A DNA stretch of 64,000 bases, taken from NCBI GenBank assembly GCA_047621305.1, contig JBLHNB010000008.1, forward strand, positions 29,542 to 93,541, written 5' to 3'. Below the pieces are notes generated by a model. It was not told the DNA's origin. It saw nothing but the letters and a program-made list of their open reading frames with translations, and made no database searches. Position numbers and translations under genes: made by a program. Every line of letters begins with the position of its first letter. Position 1 is the stretch's first letter. The DNA comes from Colwellia_A sp047621305. Its GTDB lineage: Bacteria > Pseudomonadota > Gammaproteobacteria > Enterobacterales > Alteromonadaceae. Of this stretch, positions 55,244 through 64,000 are shown piece by piece.

Positions 55244-58054
55244 ATGGAGACTACGTTGAAAAAAAGCCCCAATGACCCTAAACACTATCAAGCGATAACA
55301 TTATCTAATGGTTTACGTGTATTATTAGTTGAAAATAATGAAACCAAAAATTCAGCTGCTGCTTTAGCCGTTAATGTTGGCCATTTCAATGATCCTGTTG
55401 ATCGACAAGGCATGGCACACTTTCTTGAACACATGTTATTTCTCGGCACTAAAAAGTACCCTGATGGCAGTGAATATCAAAAGTTCATTAATCAATATGG
55501 CGGTAGTAATAATGCTTGGACAGCAACAGAGCATACTTGTTTCTTTTTAGATATTAATCATCAATATTTTGAAGATGCTCTTGACCGCTTCAGTCAGTTC
55601 TTCACTGAACCTTTGTTATCAGAAGAGTTTGTCACTAAAGAGCGAGAAAATATTGATGCTGAATTTAAGTTAAAACTTAAAGATGATATTAGGCGCCTTT
55701 ATGACGTACATAAGGAAACGATCAATCAAGCACACCCTTTTTCCAAGTTCTCCGTAGGAAATACCGAAACGCTAGCAGATCACAACGACACCAGTATTAG
55801 AAGCGAAATAAAAGCCTTTTTTGACGAGCATTATCAGGCAAGTCATATGACATTAGTGCTTGAAGGTCCTCATACCTTAAATACACTAAAGAAATATGCA
55901 GAGCAAAAATTTGGTTCAATTGCTGACACTAATAAAGCGCCCCCCCCGATCCAAGCCCCTTTATATTTACCCGAACATCAACAATTATTTATTCAAGTAA
56001 AGCCCGTTAAAAATGATAAACAACTCATTATTAGCTTTGCAATGCCAAGTATCGACCAATTTTATCGTCATAAACCAGAGTCAGTACTCGCTTATCTAAT
56101 CGGTCATGAAGGACCAGGTAGTATTTTATCCTTACTAAAATCGAAACAATGGGCGATGGGATTAACCGCAGGTTCGGGGATCAATGGCTCAAATTTCAAA
56201 GACTTCAATATCAGTATTCAATTAACCGATGAGGGTGAACTGCATATTGAGCAAATCATCGACATCGTTTTTGCTTATATCACCTTACTTAATAAAGAGA
56301 CTCTTGCTGAGTATTATTATCAAGAAAAAAAATCCATTGCCGAATTATCTTTTCATTATCATGAAAAACAAAAGCCATTAGACTCTGTCTGTCAATTAGT
56401 GATTAATATGCAGCATTACCCCGTTGACGATTACATTTTTGGTGATTATGTTATGGATGGTCAATGCCCTGAAATCACCAAAGATATGCTCTCATATCTA
56501 ACAGCAAGTAATATGCGCTTGGTGCACATTAGTCAAAATAATACTTTTGATAAAACAAGTCGTTGGTATCGTGTTCCTTATGCCATACAGAAAATAGAAG
56601 AAAACAAAATAACTAAGTGGTCATCTTGTCAACAAAATGACGCTATCTTTTTACCTGGTGAAAACCCCTATATCGTTGCTAATCCAAAAGTATTAACACA
56701 CCCAGATAACGAAAATAAAAACCAACAAATCCCAAAACTTATCGAAAAAGAGTGTGGCTACTCATTGTGGTATAAAGCTGATACTACTTTCAACGTGCCT
56801 AAAGGTTATATTTATATTGGTATTGATGCACCGATCACCATAGCCAATAATAAAAATATTGCCATGAGCCGGTTATTTGTCGACTTATTTAGTGATGCTA
56901 TTATTGAACAACATTACAACGCTGAATTAGCAGGTATACATTATCACCTATATTCTCACCAAGGTGGCATGACGCTGCAACTGTCAGGTCTTAGTGAAAA
57001 ACAAGGTGATTTACTCACCTTGCTACTGAACAGTTTAAAAACTCAACAAGTAGCAGAGCAACGCTTCAATTTAATTAAACAACACTTAACTATCCATTGG
57101 CAAAACTCAGATACCAGTAAATCTATCTCACAACTGTTTTCTATATTAAGCTCTACGATGCAGCCAAAGAACCCCAGTAGTGAGGTGTTAGCTGCCGTAC
57201 TAGATGAAGTTAGCTATGCTGATTTTGTGATTTTTAGTCAACAAATTTTCACCCAAGTATCCATTGATGTATTAATCCATGGTAATTGGCATCAAAGTCA
57301 TGCCCAAGATATTAGCGAGCAAATTAAACAAGCTTTTGCACAGCAAACGAGTGACCAACATCAAGTGCACGTTCCTGTACTCGACTTACAAGAACAAGGT
57401 GAGATTTTACTGCCTCTAATACTGCCTGAACATGACCATGCCACCGTATTATATTATCCTTTAGCTGATAAAACGTTACATACTATTGCTAAAACCATGA
57501 TTGCTAGCCAATTACTATCACCCGTATTTTTTCAAGAAATGCGTACTGAAAGACAATATGGTTACCTTGTTGGTGTCGGCTTTATTCCAATTAATCGCTA
57601 TCCTGGCATTGCATTTTATATACAATCGCCGCATACCGAATCAACCATTTTAATCAATGCTATTGATGAATTTATTGAAGAGAGTTTGACGCATCTATCA
57701 GCGATGCCTGAAGAAGCATGGCAACATTTACAACAGGGTTTGGCGGGTCAATTACAAGAAAAAGATTCTAACCTTAGGATAAAAAGCCAGCGGTTTTGGG
57801 CTGCTATATGCAATAACGAGGGTAATTTTGACCAAAAACAAAAATTAATTTCAGCAATATTGTCGTTAACGTTAGCAGATATCCATGACTTTATCGCTAC
57901 ATTACTAGCTAAATCAAATCATCCAGATCGTATAACCCTAGCTACTTTCACCAGTACAGAACATCATATGGAACGACTAAACAATAAAAACAAAAATAGT
58001 GAAAAAACTCAAGATATCAAAGGATTATTAAAAAATTGCCAAAGAAAATATTAA
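55244..58054 (+). CDS. M16 insulinase-type zinc peptidase (protease III-like)
   Basis: About 936 residues, the size of E. coli protease III (PtrA, 962). The inverted zinc motif HFLEHMLFLGT (HxxEH) and the downstream glutamate in ERENIDAEF are in the first of four M16 repeats. GGSNNAWTATEHTCFF is typical of the insulinase branch, and RTERQYGYLVGVGF marks the C-terminal half that closes the chamber. Unlike E. coli PtrA I see no signal peptide, so it may be cytoplasmic. The ATG at 55244 is preferred over a TTG at 55220. Confidence 0.93.
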   Translation: METTLKKSPNDPKHYQAITLSNGLRVLLVENNETKNSAAALAVNVGHFNDPVDRQGMAHFLEHMLFLGTKKYPDGSEYQKFINQYGGSNNAWTATEHTCFFLDINHQYFEDALDRFSQFFTEPLLSEEFVTKERENIDAEFKLKLKDDIRRLYDVHKETINQAHPFSKFSVGNTETLADHNDTSIRSEIKAFFDEHYQASHMTLVLEGPHTLNTLKKYAEQKFGSIADTNKAPPPIQAPLYLPEHQQLFIQVKPVKNDKQLIISFAMPSIDQFYRHKPESVLAYLIGHEGPGSILSLLKSKQWAMGLTAGSGINGSNFKDFNISIQLTDEGELHIEQIIDIVFAYITLLNKETLAEYYYQEKKSIAELSFHYHEKQKPLDSVCQLVINMQHYPVDDYIFGDYVMDGQCPEITKDMLSYLTASNMRLVHISQNNTFDKTSRWYRVPYAIQKIEENKITKWSSCQQNDAIFLPGENPYIVANPKVLTHPDNENKNQQIPKLIEKECGYSLWYKADTTFNVPKGYIYIGIDAPITIANNKNIAMSRLFVDLFSDAIIEQHYNAELAGIHYHLYSHQGGMTLQLSGLSEKQGDLLTLLLNSLKTQQVAEQRFNLIKQHLTIHWQNSDTSKSISQLFSILSSTMQPKNPSSEVLAAVLDEVSYADFVIFSQQIFTQVSIDVLIHGNWHQSHAQDISEQIKQAFAQQTSDQHQVHVPVLDLQEQGEILLPLILPEHDHATVLYYPLADKTLHTIAKTMIASQLLSPVFFQEMRTERQYGYLVGVGFIPINRYPGIAFYIQSPHTESTILINAIDEFIEESLTHLSAMPEEAWQHLQQGLAGQLQEKDSNLRIKSQRFWAAICNNEGNFDQKQKLISAILSLTLADIHDFIATLLAKSNHPDRITLATFTSTEHHMERLNNKNKNSEKTQDIKGLLKNCQRKY

Positions 58055-58207
58055 ACCTGCCGATAACAATTATAACAACTGCTTTGGTGAATGGTTAATG
58101 TACACCCGTTAAACATTCACCACAGGCGAGTGAAATAGTTGACTTAAGCTAAGCCATCCATTGTAATAGTCACTCTCCACGTAGCATATACAAAAATAAT
58201 AATTAAC

Positions 58208-61200
58208 ATGTTATCTAATAAGGTTGTCTTAGTGCATAACTTCTCAAGCCAGTTAATGATGTCAAATTTTGCCACCATATCCCGAATAATTTCTGCAGCC
58301 TTAGTCACTTTATATCTACTAACGGTTAGTTCACTCTCATTAGCAGCAACAATGACTTCTCCGATAAAGTTCGAACAATTAACCACGAAAGACGGACTTT
58401 CACAAAGCTATGTTTATGACATGGTACAAGATCAACAAGGTTTTATTTGGATTGCTACGCAAGATGGGTTAAATCGTTATGATGGGGATAAATTTGTTCA
58501 CTATCGCCACAATATATTAGAACCAAATTCTCTTGCTAATAATTTTATTCGAAAAGTATTCATTGATAAGGATAATACTTTGTGGGTAGGTACTGATAAT
58601 GGTCTGAGTAAATTTAACCGTCAAACAAACGATTTCAGAAACTTTACCACTAATGAAAATAACCACGCATCATTAAAAGACAATGTCATTTGGAATATTT
58701 ACCAAGATAAAAAAAATAAATTATGGATTACAACAGAACAAGGCATTCATAAATACAATGCAAAAACAAACGAATTTGAACGTATCAGAATTCTCAAATA
58801 TGAAAAAAAACTTAAAGAAATCCGTACTGTTTACCAAGATAGTAAAAATAATTTCTGGTTTGGCACCTATGAAAACGGTATTTATCTAGCGGAAACTAAT
58901 GGCGTTGATAATACATTATCGGAAACCTTCCATCTAAAAACAGAAAAAAACAAGTGGAATTTATCCATACCTGCTACAACTTTATACGATATAGAACTTA
59001 TAGATAATCAATATTGGCTAGCAACAGATTTTGGCGTATATGTGCTTGATGAAAATTATCAATTAGTAAAACACTATAATTCATTAGAAGATGATGGAAA
59101 ATTACTTTCCAACGAAGTGCGAAGTATAGTACAAGTTAATGTTTCGACTATCTGGATAGGTACATCAAAGGGAATTTCAGCAATAAATTTACATGATAAT
59201 TCGTCCTTGCACTATCAAAAACCACTTTCACTAACTGATAATAAAATTTACACTTTAATAAAAGACAATGCTGATAAAATATGGGTAGGTACGAGCGACG
59301 GTATAAATACTTTCAACCCTATTTCAACACTGTTTGAACATTATTTATTTAATGAGCAAAAAGAAAAACAAAACATAGAAGCAATTGTGGAACTCTCTGA
59401 TAACACCGTTTTATTTGCAAGAGAAAATGCCGGTATTTATAGTATGTCCGTATCAGGAAATACCACGAAGTTAGACATAAAACTCGATGATAATATTTCT
59501 CATATCGTATCTAATACTAGCAATGAGGTTTTTTTTAGAACCTATTCAAATCGCCTTTATCAATACAATATCGCGAATAAAAATCTAATAGAACATAAGA
59601 ATTGGTACAATAACGCACAACACCCTATAGAAAACAGACTCTTTTTAGTAGATACCAGTATTTGGTTCATCAATAGCGATTCATTACTTACAAACTATAA
59701 CGTTGATATACATAATTTTAACTTAAGTGTTTTTCCCGAAAAATATAAATTTACTAGCTTAACTAAAAGCAAAACTAAACATCTTTGGTTGACAACATCC
59801 ACAAACGAACTAATTTCGTATACTCCGGATTATAAAGAATTAAAGGTGATTCCTGTTTCGCATGATGAGAAATATCTTTTAAGTAAAACGAGTAATATAT
59901 CGGTGTCAGATAAATGGGCTTGGCTCAGTTCTTTTGAACAAGGCTTAATGTTAATCAATAAAAAAAGCAATCGTTCGTGGGTATTCAACAATAAAAATGG
60001 CCTAAAAAACAATCTGATCAATGATATATTTATTGATGATAATGATAATGCTTGGTTTAGCACGAACAAAGGTATTAGCAGTATTGACCCTCAGAATAGA
60101 ATAGTAAAAAATTTCGGCGAAAATTTTGGTGTAACAAGAAATGAATTTATGAGTGGTAGTGGATTAAGTTCATCAAACGGTATTATTTATTTCGGTGGTC
60201 TTAACGGTTTCCATTCATTTGAACCCAGTGAAGTTTTGGCTGTACTTCAACAGCCCTCTTTACCTGTGTTTACAGATTTATTAATTGCCAATAATAGAGT
60301 ACGGATTAAAAGTGAAGTTTCAGCATTCGAGAATGTTAATGATTTCACTTTGTCAAAGCAACTCAACGAACTTGAACAATTAATATTAAAACATGAACAG
60401 TCCCCTTTTAGCATTGAGTTTGTTTCGCCAAATATAAAGTTAGCAAACCAAATTAAATATCGTTATCGATTAACAGGATTAGAAGAAAACTGGATTGAAA
60501 CAGGTATTGATAATCGAAGGGCTACATACACTAACTTAGATGCTGGTGATTATAGTTTTGAAGTACAAGCAATTGATTTATTAGACTCAGCTAAAAGTGA
60601 TATAACATCTATAAAAATAACCATTATGCCGCCATGGTGGTTATCAAGAACCGCCATATTCATTTATTCCTTTATGTCGCTACTAGTCGCCGCTTACATA
60701 CTGCAGCAAATCCGCCACAAACGTCTATATCACTTGCAAATAAAACTCAGTGAGGAACGTTTAAAGCTGTCTTTATGGGGCAGCGGCGATGAGATGTGGG
60801 ATTGGAATATTAAACAAGGTAAGATATTTCGTTCCAATATTTGGGGTGTTCTGGAATTCCCTCAAGATGGGAGAAGAAATGTCGGTGCAGAAGAAACCAA
60901 TATCAACACCAAAGATTTAGAGCGCGTAAAAGAGGCGTTAAATGACCACTTTGACAAGAAAACCGACCATTTTGAAGCGACCTATCGTGTACGAGATAAA
61001 GATGATAAATGGATCTGGGTGCTCGACCGCGGAAAAATCGTAGAACGAGATGAAAAAGGTGTCGCTACTCGTATGACAGGTACCTTAAAAGATATCAGTA
61101 AAATAAAGCGTGCCGATGCAAGATTAAGGCTCTTTGCCAAATGTATTGAAAATATTTCCGATGCGGTCGTTATCTATGATCGCACTTTTAAGATTGTTGA

Positions 61201-62791
61201 TGTTAATAAATCCTATCAACGTATCACCCGGAAGAGTAAGGCTTCAGTAATGGGTAATGCCTTGTCTTTTAGTCAATATCCTGAGAGTTTCCGCCAAGCA
61301 GTCAAACAACATTTACTCTCAAAAGGTAGTTGGCATGGGGAGATTGAAAGTAAACATGATAACGGTGAGCAATATTATACCGCCCTCAATATCGATGTTA
61401 TTAAAGATGAAAATCAAAGTATTTCGCACTTCGTTGGTGTTTTTTCTGATGTTACCGAGCGTAAAGCCAATGAAGTTGAATTAAGGAAACTCGCCAACTC
61501 TGATACCTTAACCGGTCTACCTAACCGCTCTTATTTCCAAGCTAACCAACATAAATTAGTTAAAAGTAAAATACCTCATGCATTACTTGTTTTTGACCTT
61601 GATAACTTTAAGAAAATAAATGACTCTATGGGTCATGGTGTTGGCGATGTTTTGTTGTGCATGGTGGCCAAACGTATGGTTAAGATCAGCAGAAAACAAG
61701 ATACGGTTTATCGCTTAGGCGGCGATGAATTTAGTATTATTGTTGAAAATACAAATGATATTCATACCATAACAACTATAGCTAAAGATATTTTGCGTAG
61801 TATCGCACAACCGTTAAAGTTAAAAAGCCAGGAAGTTGTACTTTACAGTAGTATCGGTATAGTTCTCTATCCGGAAGATGGCGCAAGCCCACAAGAACTA
61901 CTTAAAAATGCAGATACGGCTATGTATCATGCAAAAGACTCTGGCGGTAATAAATATCAGTTTTTCAGCGACTCAATGAATAAAAAAGCAGTTAAACGCT
62001 TACAAATTGAAAATTTAATTCGACACGGCTTAAAAGAAGACTTTTTCTCTGTTTTCTATCAACCTAAGATTGAAATAGCCACCGGAAAAGTAGCCGGAAT
62101 GGAAGCGCTGGTCCGCTTTCAAACCCCATCTAAAGGGATTATTAGTCCCATTGTTTTTATTCCCGTTTCTGAAGAAACCGGTCAAATTATTGATATTGGT
62201 GAAGTCGTTTTACGTAAATCTTGTTTTGCGACTAAAAAATGGGTCGATGCCGGTTTATTTACCGGTCGTATTGCCGTGAATTTATCTGCAGTGCAATTCA
62301 CACAAACTAACTTAGTTGGTATGATCGCTGACATCCTTAAAGAGAGTCAGTTACCTGCTAAATATTTGGAGTTAGAGATCACTGAAGGTACTGTGATGGA
62401 CTCACCACAAAAAGCCATAGAAACCATGTTACAAATCCGCGCTATGGGTATACATTTATCCCTTGATGATTTTGGCACTGGTTATTCATCTTTAGCTTAC
62501 TTAAAAAAATTCCCACTCAATACTCTTAAAATAGACAAAGCTTTTGTTGATGATATTGAAACCTCTGAACAGGGAAGAAATATGGTCGCTACTATAGTGA
62601 CGATTGCACATAACCTAGACTTGAATGTCGTAGCAGAAGGTGTTGAAACCAATAATCAGTTGAATTTTCTTGCAGGGCTTAAATGTGAGCAGTTACAAGG
62701 CTATTTATACAGTAAACCTTTACCTGAAAGTGATTTTCAAAAATACTTACTCTCCCATCAAATTACCGACAAATCTACATCATTTAACTAA
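58208..62791 (+). CDS. Reg_prop/Y_Y_Y sensor with PAS, GGDEF and EAL domains
   Basis: A 1527-residue membrane sensor. After a signal-like segment (about 27-47) comes a two-component-regulator propeller of many repeats (DQQGFIWIATQDGLNRYDG, DNTLWVGTDNGLSKF and so on, to about residue 680). A Y_Y_Y domain follows (YRYRLTGLEENWIETG), then a membrane helix near 815-835 and two PAS/PAC regions. The GGDEF domain is intact (RLGGDEF near 1170) with an inhibitory RxxD site (RKQD) five residues before. The EAL domain keeps EAL near 1298, NLSAVQF, EITEG, DDFGTGYSS, KIDKAF and EGVE, so phosphodiesterase activity is likely. It should couple periplasmic ligand binding to c-di-GMP. The start is uncertain: in-frame GTG at 58232 and ATG at 58256 are alternatives. 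Confidence 0.93.
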   Translation: MLSNKVVLVHNFSSQLMMSNFATISRIISAALVTLYLLTVSSLSLAATMTSPIKFEQLTTKDGLSQSYVYDMVQDQQGFIWIATQDGLNRYDGDKFVHYRHNILEPNSLANNFIRKVFIDKDNTLWVGTDNGLSKFNRQTNDFRNFTTNENNHASLKDNVIWNIYQDKKNKLWITTEQGIHKYNAKTNEFERIRILKYEKKLKEIRTVYQDSKNNFWFGTYENGIYLAETNGVDNTLSETFHLKTEKNKWNLSIPATTLYDIELIDNQYWLATDFGVYVLDENYQLVKHYNSLEDDGKLLSNEVRSIVQVNVSTIWIGTSKGISAINLHDNSSLHYQKPLSLTDNKIYTLIKDNADKIWVGTSDGINTFNPISTLFEHYLFNEQKEKQNIEAIVELSDNTVLFARENAGIYSMSVSGNTTKLDIKLDDNISHIVSNTSNEVFFRTYSNRLYQYNIANKNLIEHKNWYNNAQHPIENRLFLVDTSIWFINSDSLLTNYNVDIHNFNLSVFPEKYKFTSLTKSKTKHLWLTTSTNELISYTPDYKELKVIPVSHDEKYLLSKTSNISVSDKWAWLSSFEQGLMLINKKSNRSWVFNNKNGLKNNLINDIFIDDNDNAWFSTNKGISSIDPQNRIVKNFGENFGVTRNEFMSGSGLSSSNGIIYFGGLNGFHSFEPSEVLAVLQQPSLPVFTDLLIANNRVRIKSEVSAFENVNDFTLSKQLNELEQLILKHEQSPFSIEFVSPNIKLANQIKYRYRLTGLEENWIETGIDNRRATYTNLDAGDYSFEVQAIDLLDSAKSDITSIKITIMPPWWLSRTAIFIYSFMSLLVAAYILQQIRHKRLYHLQIKLSEERLKLSLWGSGDEMWDWNIKQGKIFRSNIWGVLEFPQDGRRNVGAEETNINTKDLERVKEALNDHFDKKTDHFEATYRVRDKDDKWIWVLDRGKIVERDEKGVATRMTGTLKDISKIKRADARLRLFAKCIENISDAVVIYDRTFKIVDVNKSYQRITRKSKASVMGNALSFSQYPESFRQAVKQHLLSKGSWHGEIESKHDNGEQYYTALNIDVIKDENQSISHFVGVFSDVTERKANEVELRKLANSDTLTGLPNRSYFQANQHKLVKSKIPHALLVFDLDNFKKINDSMGHGVGDVLLCMVAKRMVKISRKQDTVYRLGGDEFSIIVENTNDIHTITTIAKDILRSIAQPLKLKSQEVVLYSSIGIVLYPEDGASPQELLKNADTAMYHAKDSGGNKYQFFSDSMNKKAVKRLQIENLIRHGLKEDFFSVFYQPKIEIATGKVAGMEALVRFQTPSKGIISPIVFIPVSEETGQIIDIGEVVLRKSCFATKKWVDAGLFTGRIAVNLSAVQFTQTNLVGMIADILKESQLPAKYLELEITEGTVMDSPQKAIETMLQIRAMGIHLSLDDFGTGYSSLAYLKKFPLNTLKIDKAFVDDIETSEQGRNMVATIVTIAHNLDLNVVAEGVETNNQLNFLAGLKCEQLQGYLYSKPLPESDFQKYLLSHQITDKSTSFN

Positions 62792-62828
62792 ATCAAATCA
62801 TACTCCATAAAGTCAAAAATCTGACAGC

Positions 62829-62854
62829 GTCTACTTAGCTTTTATTAAGTAGAC
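62829..62854 (+). terminator. Stem-loop after the GGDEF-EAL gene
   Basis: GTCTACTTA and TAAGTAGAC pair perfectly around an 8-base loop, 38 bases after the stop codon. No T-run follows, so it may be a 3' stabilising or attenuating structure and not a true rho-independent terminator. Confidence 0.45.
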
Positions 62855-62950
62855 CAAGTTCCTTATAAAGCAAGGTTTACATTGGTATTTTATATTTCTG
62901 GCATGTTATTAGCATGTTATTTGTTACTTTAACAATAATAAGGAAAGTAA

Positions 62951-63133
62951 ATGCTAAGTTCAATTTTATTATCTCTGGTTATGTCATCTGCAACACCTGT
63001 AGAGTCGGGGAATGCTTTAGTCATAGAAGAAACAGCCCGTAGAGTTCGCATCAGTGAAAGCATTGAAAAGACTGCTCGTAGAGTTCGCATCAATGACAGC
63101 ATTGAAAAGACTGCTCGTAGAGTTCGTATCTAG
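62951..63133 (+). CDS. Small exported-like protein with 13-residue ETARRVRI repeats
   Basis: A 60-residue ORF with RBS AAGGAAAG before its ATG. The first 14 or so residues are hydrophobic (MLSSILLSLVMSSA), then VESGNALVIE leads to a repeat array: three copies of TARRVRI starting at residues 28, 41 and 54, with a linker (S/N)(E/D)SIEK. The period is 13 residues, 39 bases. The last copy ends exactly at the stop. The copies are nearly identical in DNA, so the array is young or kept even. I do not recognise the family. It resembles a leader plus repeated peptide core, with Arg-Arg pairs that proteases could cut, but that is inference. It is followed after 9 bases by a 34-codon ORF. Confidence 0.65.
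   Translation: MLSSILLSLVMSSATPVESGNALVIEETARRVRISESIEKTARRVRINDSIEKTARRVRI
63027..63130 (+). repeat. 39-bp tandem repeat (2.6 copies) in the small ORF
   Basis: The unit contains CGTAGAGTTCGCATCA and AGCATTGAAAAGACTGCT; copies 1 and 2 differ at a handful of positions and the third is cut short by the stop codon. Confidence 0.85.
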
Positions 63134-63142
63134 GAGCAAAAA

Positions 63143-63247
63143 ATGATTAATTTATTTAAAGCTTTATTTATAAAAGTACCAAAAGAAAATACCATTGCAG
63201 CAAGTATAAAAATCACTGAAATGCCCGCTGGCACTTGGTGGTCATAG
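63143..63247 (+). CDS. 34-residue peptide downstream of the repeat protein
   Basis: An ORF of 34 codons with an excellent RBS (TAGGAG, 6 bases before the ATG) that itself starts at the stop codon of the upstream small gene. The peptide begins MINLFKALFIKVPKENT and ends MPAGTWWS. There is no clear membrane helix; the N-terminus could be amphipathic. I do not know its family. The strong RBS and tight spacing argue that it is translated and co-expressed with the repeat protein. Confidence 0.55.
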   Translation: MINLFKALFIKVPKENTIAASIKITEMPAGTWWS

Positions 63248-63341
63248 TTTAATTAATTATAAACTACTGACAATATAAGACATTTACGCTACATGGATGT
63301 TAGCGACTTCCCTTTTTGAACAACGCCTTAATAGAAAAAAT

Positions 63342-63542
63342 CTACGCTCGGAAAATCAAACTGTTAAATCCAAATAATTTATTTACCTTCATACGCTTTT
63401 GCATACAGAACATTGGCCAAACGACGGGTCCCATAATTAAACCCGCAAATGCCCAACGCTTACGCCCTAAGCCACTTTTTAACGCCTGACAATAAAAAAA
63501 GGCGGCACAAACTAAACCAATAAATATAGCTAGAAACAACAT
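63342..63542 (-). CDS. Small conserved-type membrane protein
   Basis: A 66-residue protein with two hydrophobic segments (LFLAIFIGLVCAAFFYC and WAFAGLIMGPVVWPMF) joined by a basic loop GLGRKR and ending in a basic tail KRMKVNKLFGFNSLIFRA. It looks like small hypothetical inner-membrane proteins common in Shewanella and Colwellia, but I cannot name a function. It is convergent with the micro-operon. Confidence 0.7.
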   Translation of the reverse strand: MLFLAIFIGLVCAAFFYCQALKSGLGRKRWAFAGLIMGPVVWPMFCMQKRMKVNKLFGFNSLIFRA

Positions 63543-63950
63543 AATACTCAGTCTATATGGATTAAATAAAATAATATTGGATGACCAGCAAACGCATACA
63601 TTTACCTTGCACCTAATTTAACAGCGCGAATATAGCAATATTAGAGTATTTATTCAATGTTTTCTAGAGCATTTATTCAATTATCAAATATTATTAAATA
63701 ACAAAAAGTTAACAGCCAGAGTAGCTCAGTATACTAACCTTCAGAATGATAATATTTGGCTAGAAATTTTGTAGGTCGACACGAGCGAAACGAGGCTCGA
63801 AGACATCAAGGTACAGATTAATAATCCACTGAAAGTTCTAAGGTAAGGTTTAAGTACTTATGCTTTAGTGTTCAACAGACATTGATCAGACCAAATTCAA
63901 AAATTTCTATTTAATTTTAGCGCTAATTTCAGGACGGTTTGATAAAATAA
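63543..63950. other. 0.4 kb intergenic region
   Basis: No ORF stands out. A stretch at 63717-63735 (GCCAGAGTAGCTCAGT) resembles a tRNA D-arm region, but no anticodon or T-arm follows. A short stem GAGC/GCTC occurs near 63784-63799. Confidence 0.5.
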
Positions 63951-63968
63951 CACCTCAACATTGAGGTG
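63951..63968 (+). promoter_or_regulatory. Hairpin masking the RBS of the last gene
   Basis: CACCTCAA (63951-63958) and TTGAGGTG (63961-63968) are reverse complements separated by two bases. The right arm contains the GAGGTG ribosome-binding site of the ORF starting at 63972. Confidence 0.5.
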
Positions 63969-63971
63969 GAT

Positions 63972-64000
63972 ATGAATTTAAAAATCAAACGGTTAGATCA
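63972..64000 (+). CDS. Partial CDS, 5' end only
   Basis: An ATG with a good RBS (GAGGTGG, spacing 3) opens a frame MNLKIKRLD that runs off the window. The start is like that of some glyoxalase/VOC proteins (IKRLDH), but nine residues are too few to call a family. Confidence 0.45.

Noticed and set aside
63717..63770. Candidate tRNA gene
   Set aside because: Only the D-arm box is similar; no acceptor pairing, anticodon loop or T-arm can be formed.

Overview
The window is about 64 kb of AT-rich bacterial chromosome. It looks like a marine, probably cold-adapted gammaproteobacterium of the Alteromonadales, with a Colwellia/Thalassotalea-type gene repertoire. This placement is an inference from the E. 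coli-like ybeL-leuS-lptE-holA-nadD-rsfS-rlmH-mrdA-mrdB-rlpA-dacA-ybeD-lipB-lipA order, the fused nuoCD, the aroC-prmB-smrB-sixA neighbourhood and the low GC content; no rRNA or intact tRNA is present to confirm it.

Left edge (1-5280): the N-terminal 1425 residues of a large modular enzyme on the minus strand, fatty acyl-AMP ligase - acyl carrier protein - ketosynthase - malonyl-type acyltransferase, running off the window. It is followed by about 1 kb of non-coding DNA holding a decayed, frameshifted piece of a methyl-accepting chemotaxis receptor.

Accessory region (5281-17237): a SWIM-SNF2 helicase, a lipoprotein built of 18-residue solenoid repeats, a divergent Bcr/CflA-type efflux pump and LysR regulator flanked by an imperfect direct repeat of about 85 bp, a 156-bp MITE-like element, a secreted patatin-like phospholipase with a possible C-terminal barrel, and a metallo-beta-lactamase-fold hydrolase whose lipoprotein leader is out of frame by one base.

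Respiratory complex I (17238-32457): a complete 13-gene nuoABCDEFGHIJKLMN operon (C and D fused) on the minus strand, many genes translationally coupled by ATGA overlaps. Three oddities lie in it: a tandem duplication of the nuoF/nuoG junction that makes a 29-codon chimeric ORF, a 45-codon ORF bridging nuoI and nuoJ, and a perfect 12-bp hairpin over the nuoA start.

Housekeeping region (33107-55081): a LonB/YcbZ-type protease and ybeL on the minus strand, then the plus-strand leuS-to-lipA block for tRNA charging, LPS assembly, replication, NAD and ribosome maturation, cell elongation and wall synthesis, and lipoate. A periplasmic binding protein, an HcaT-like transporter, aroC, prmB, smrB and sixA follow.

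Right part (55220-64000): an M16 insulinase-type peptidase; a 1527-residue receptor joining a Reg_prop propeller and Y_Y_Y domain to PAS, GGDEF and EAL domains; a two-gene micro-operon (a 60-aa protein with 13-residue repeats and a 34-aa peptide); a small membrane protein; and the start of a gene whose ribosome-binding site sits in a hairpin. The micro-operon, the FAAL-PKS, the nuoF/nuoG duplication and the repeat-flanked efflux cassette are the most interesting points. I saw no CRISPR array, intact insertion sequence or phage.
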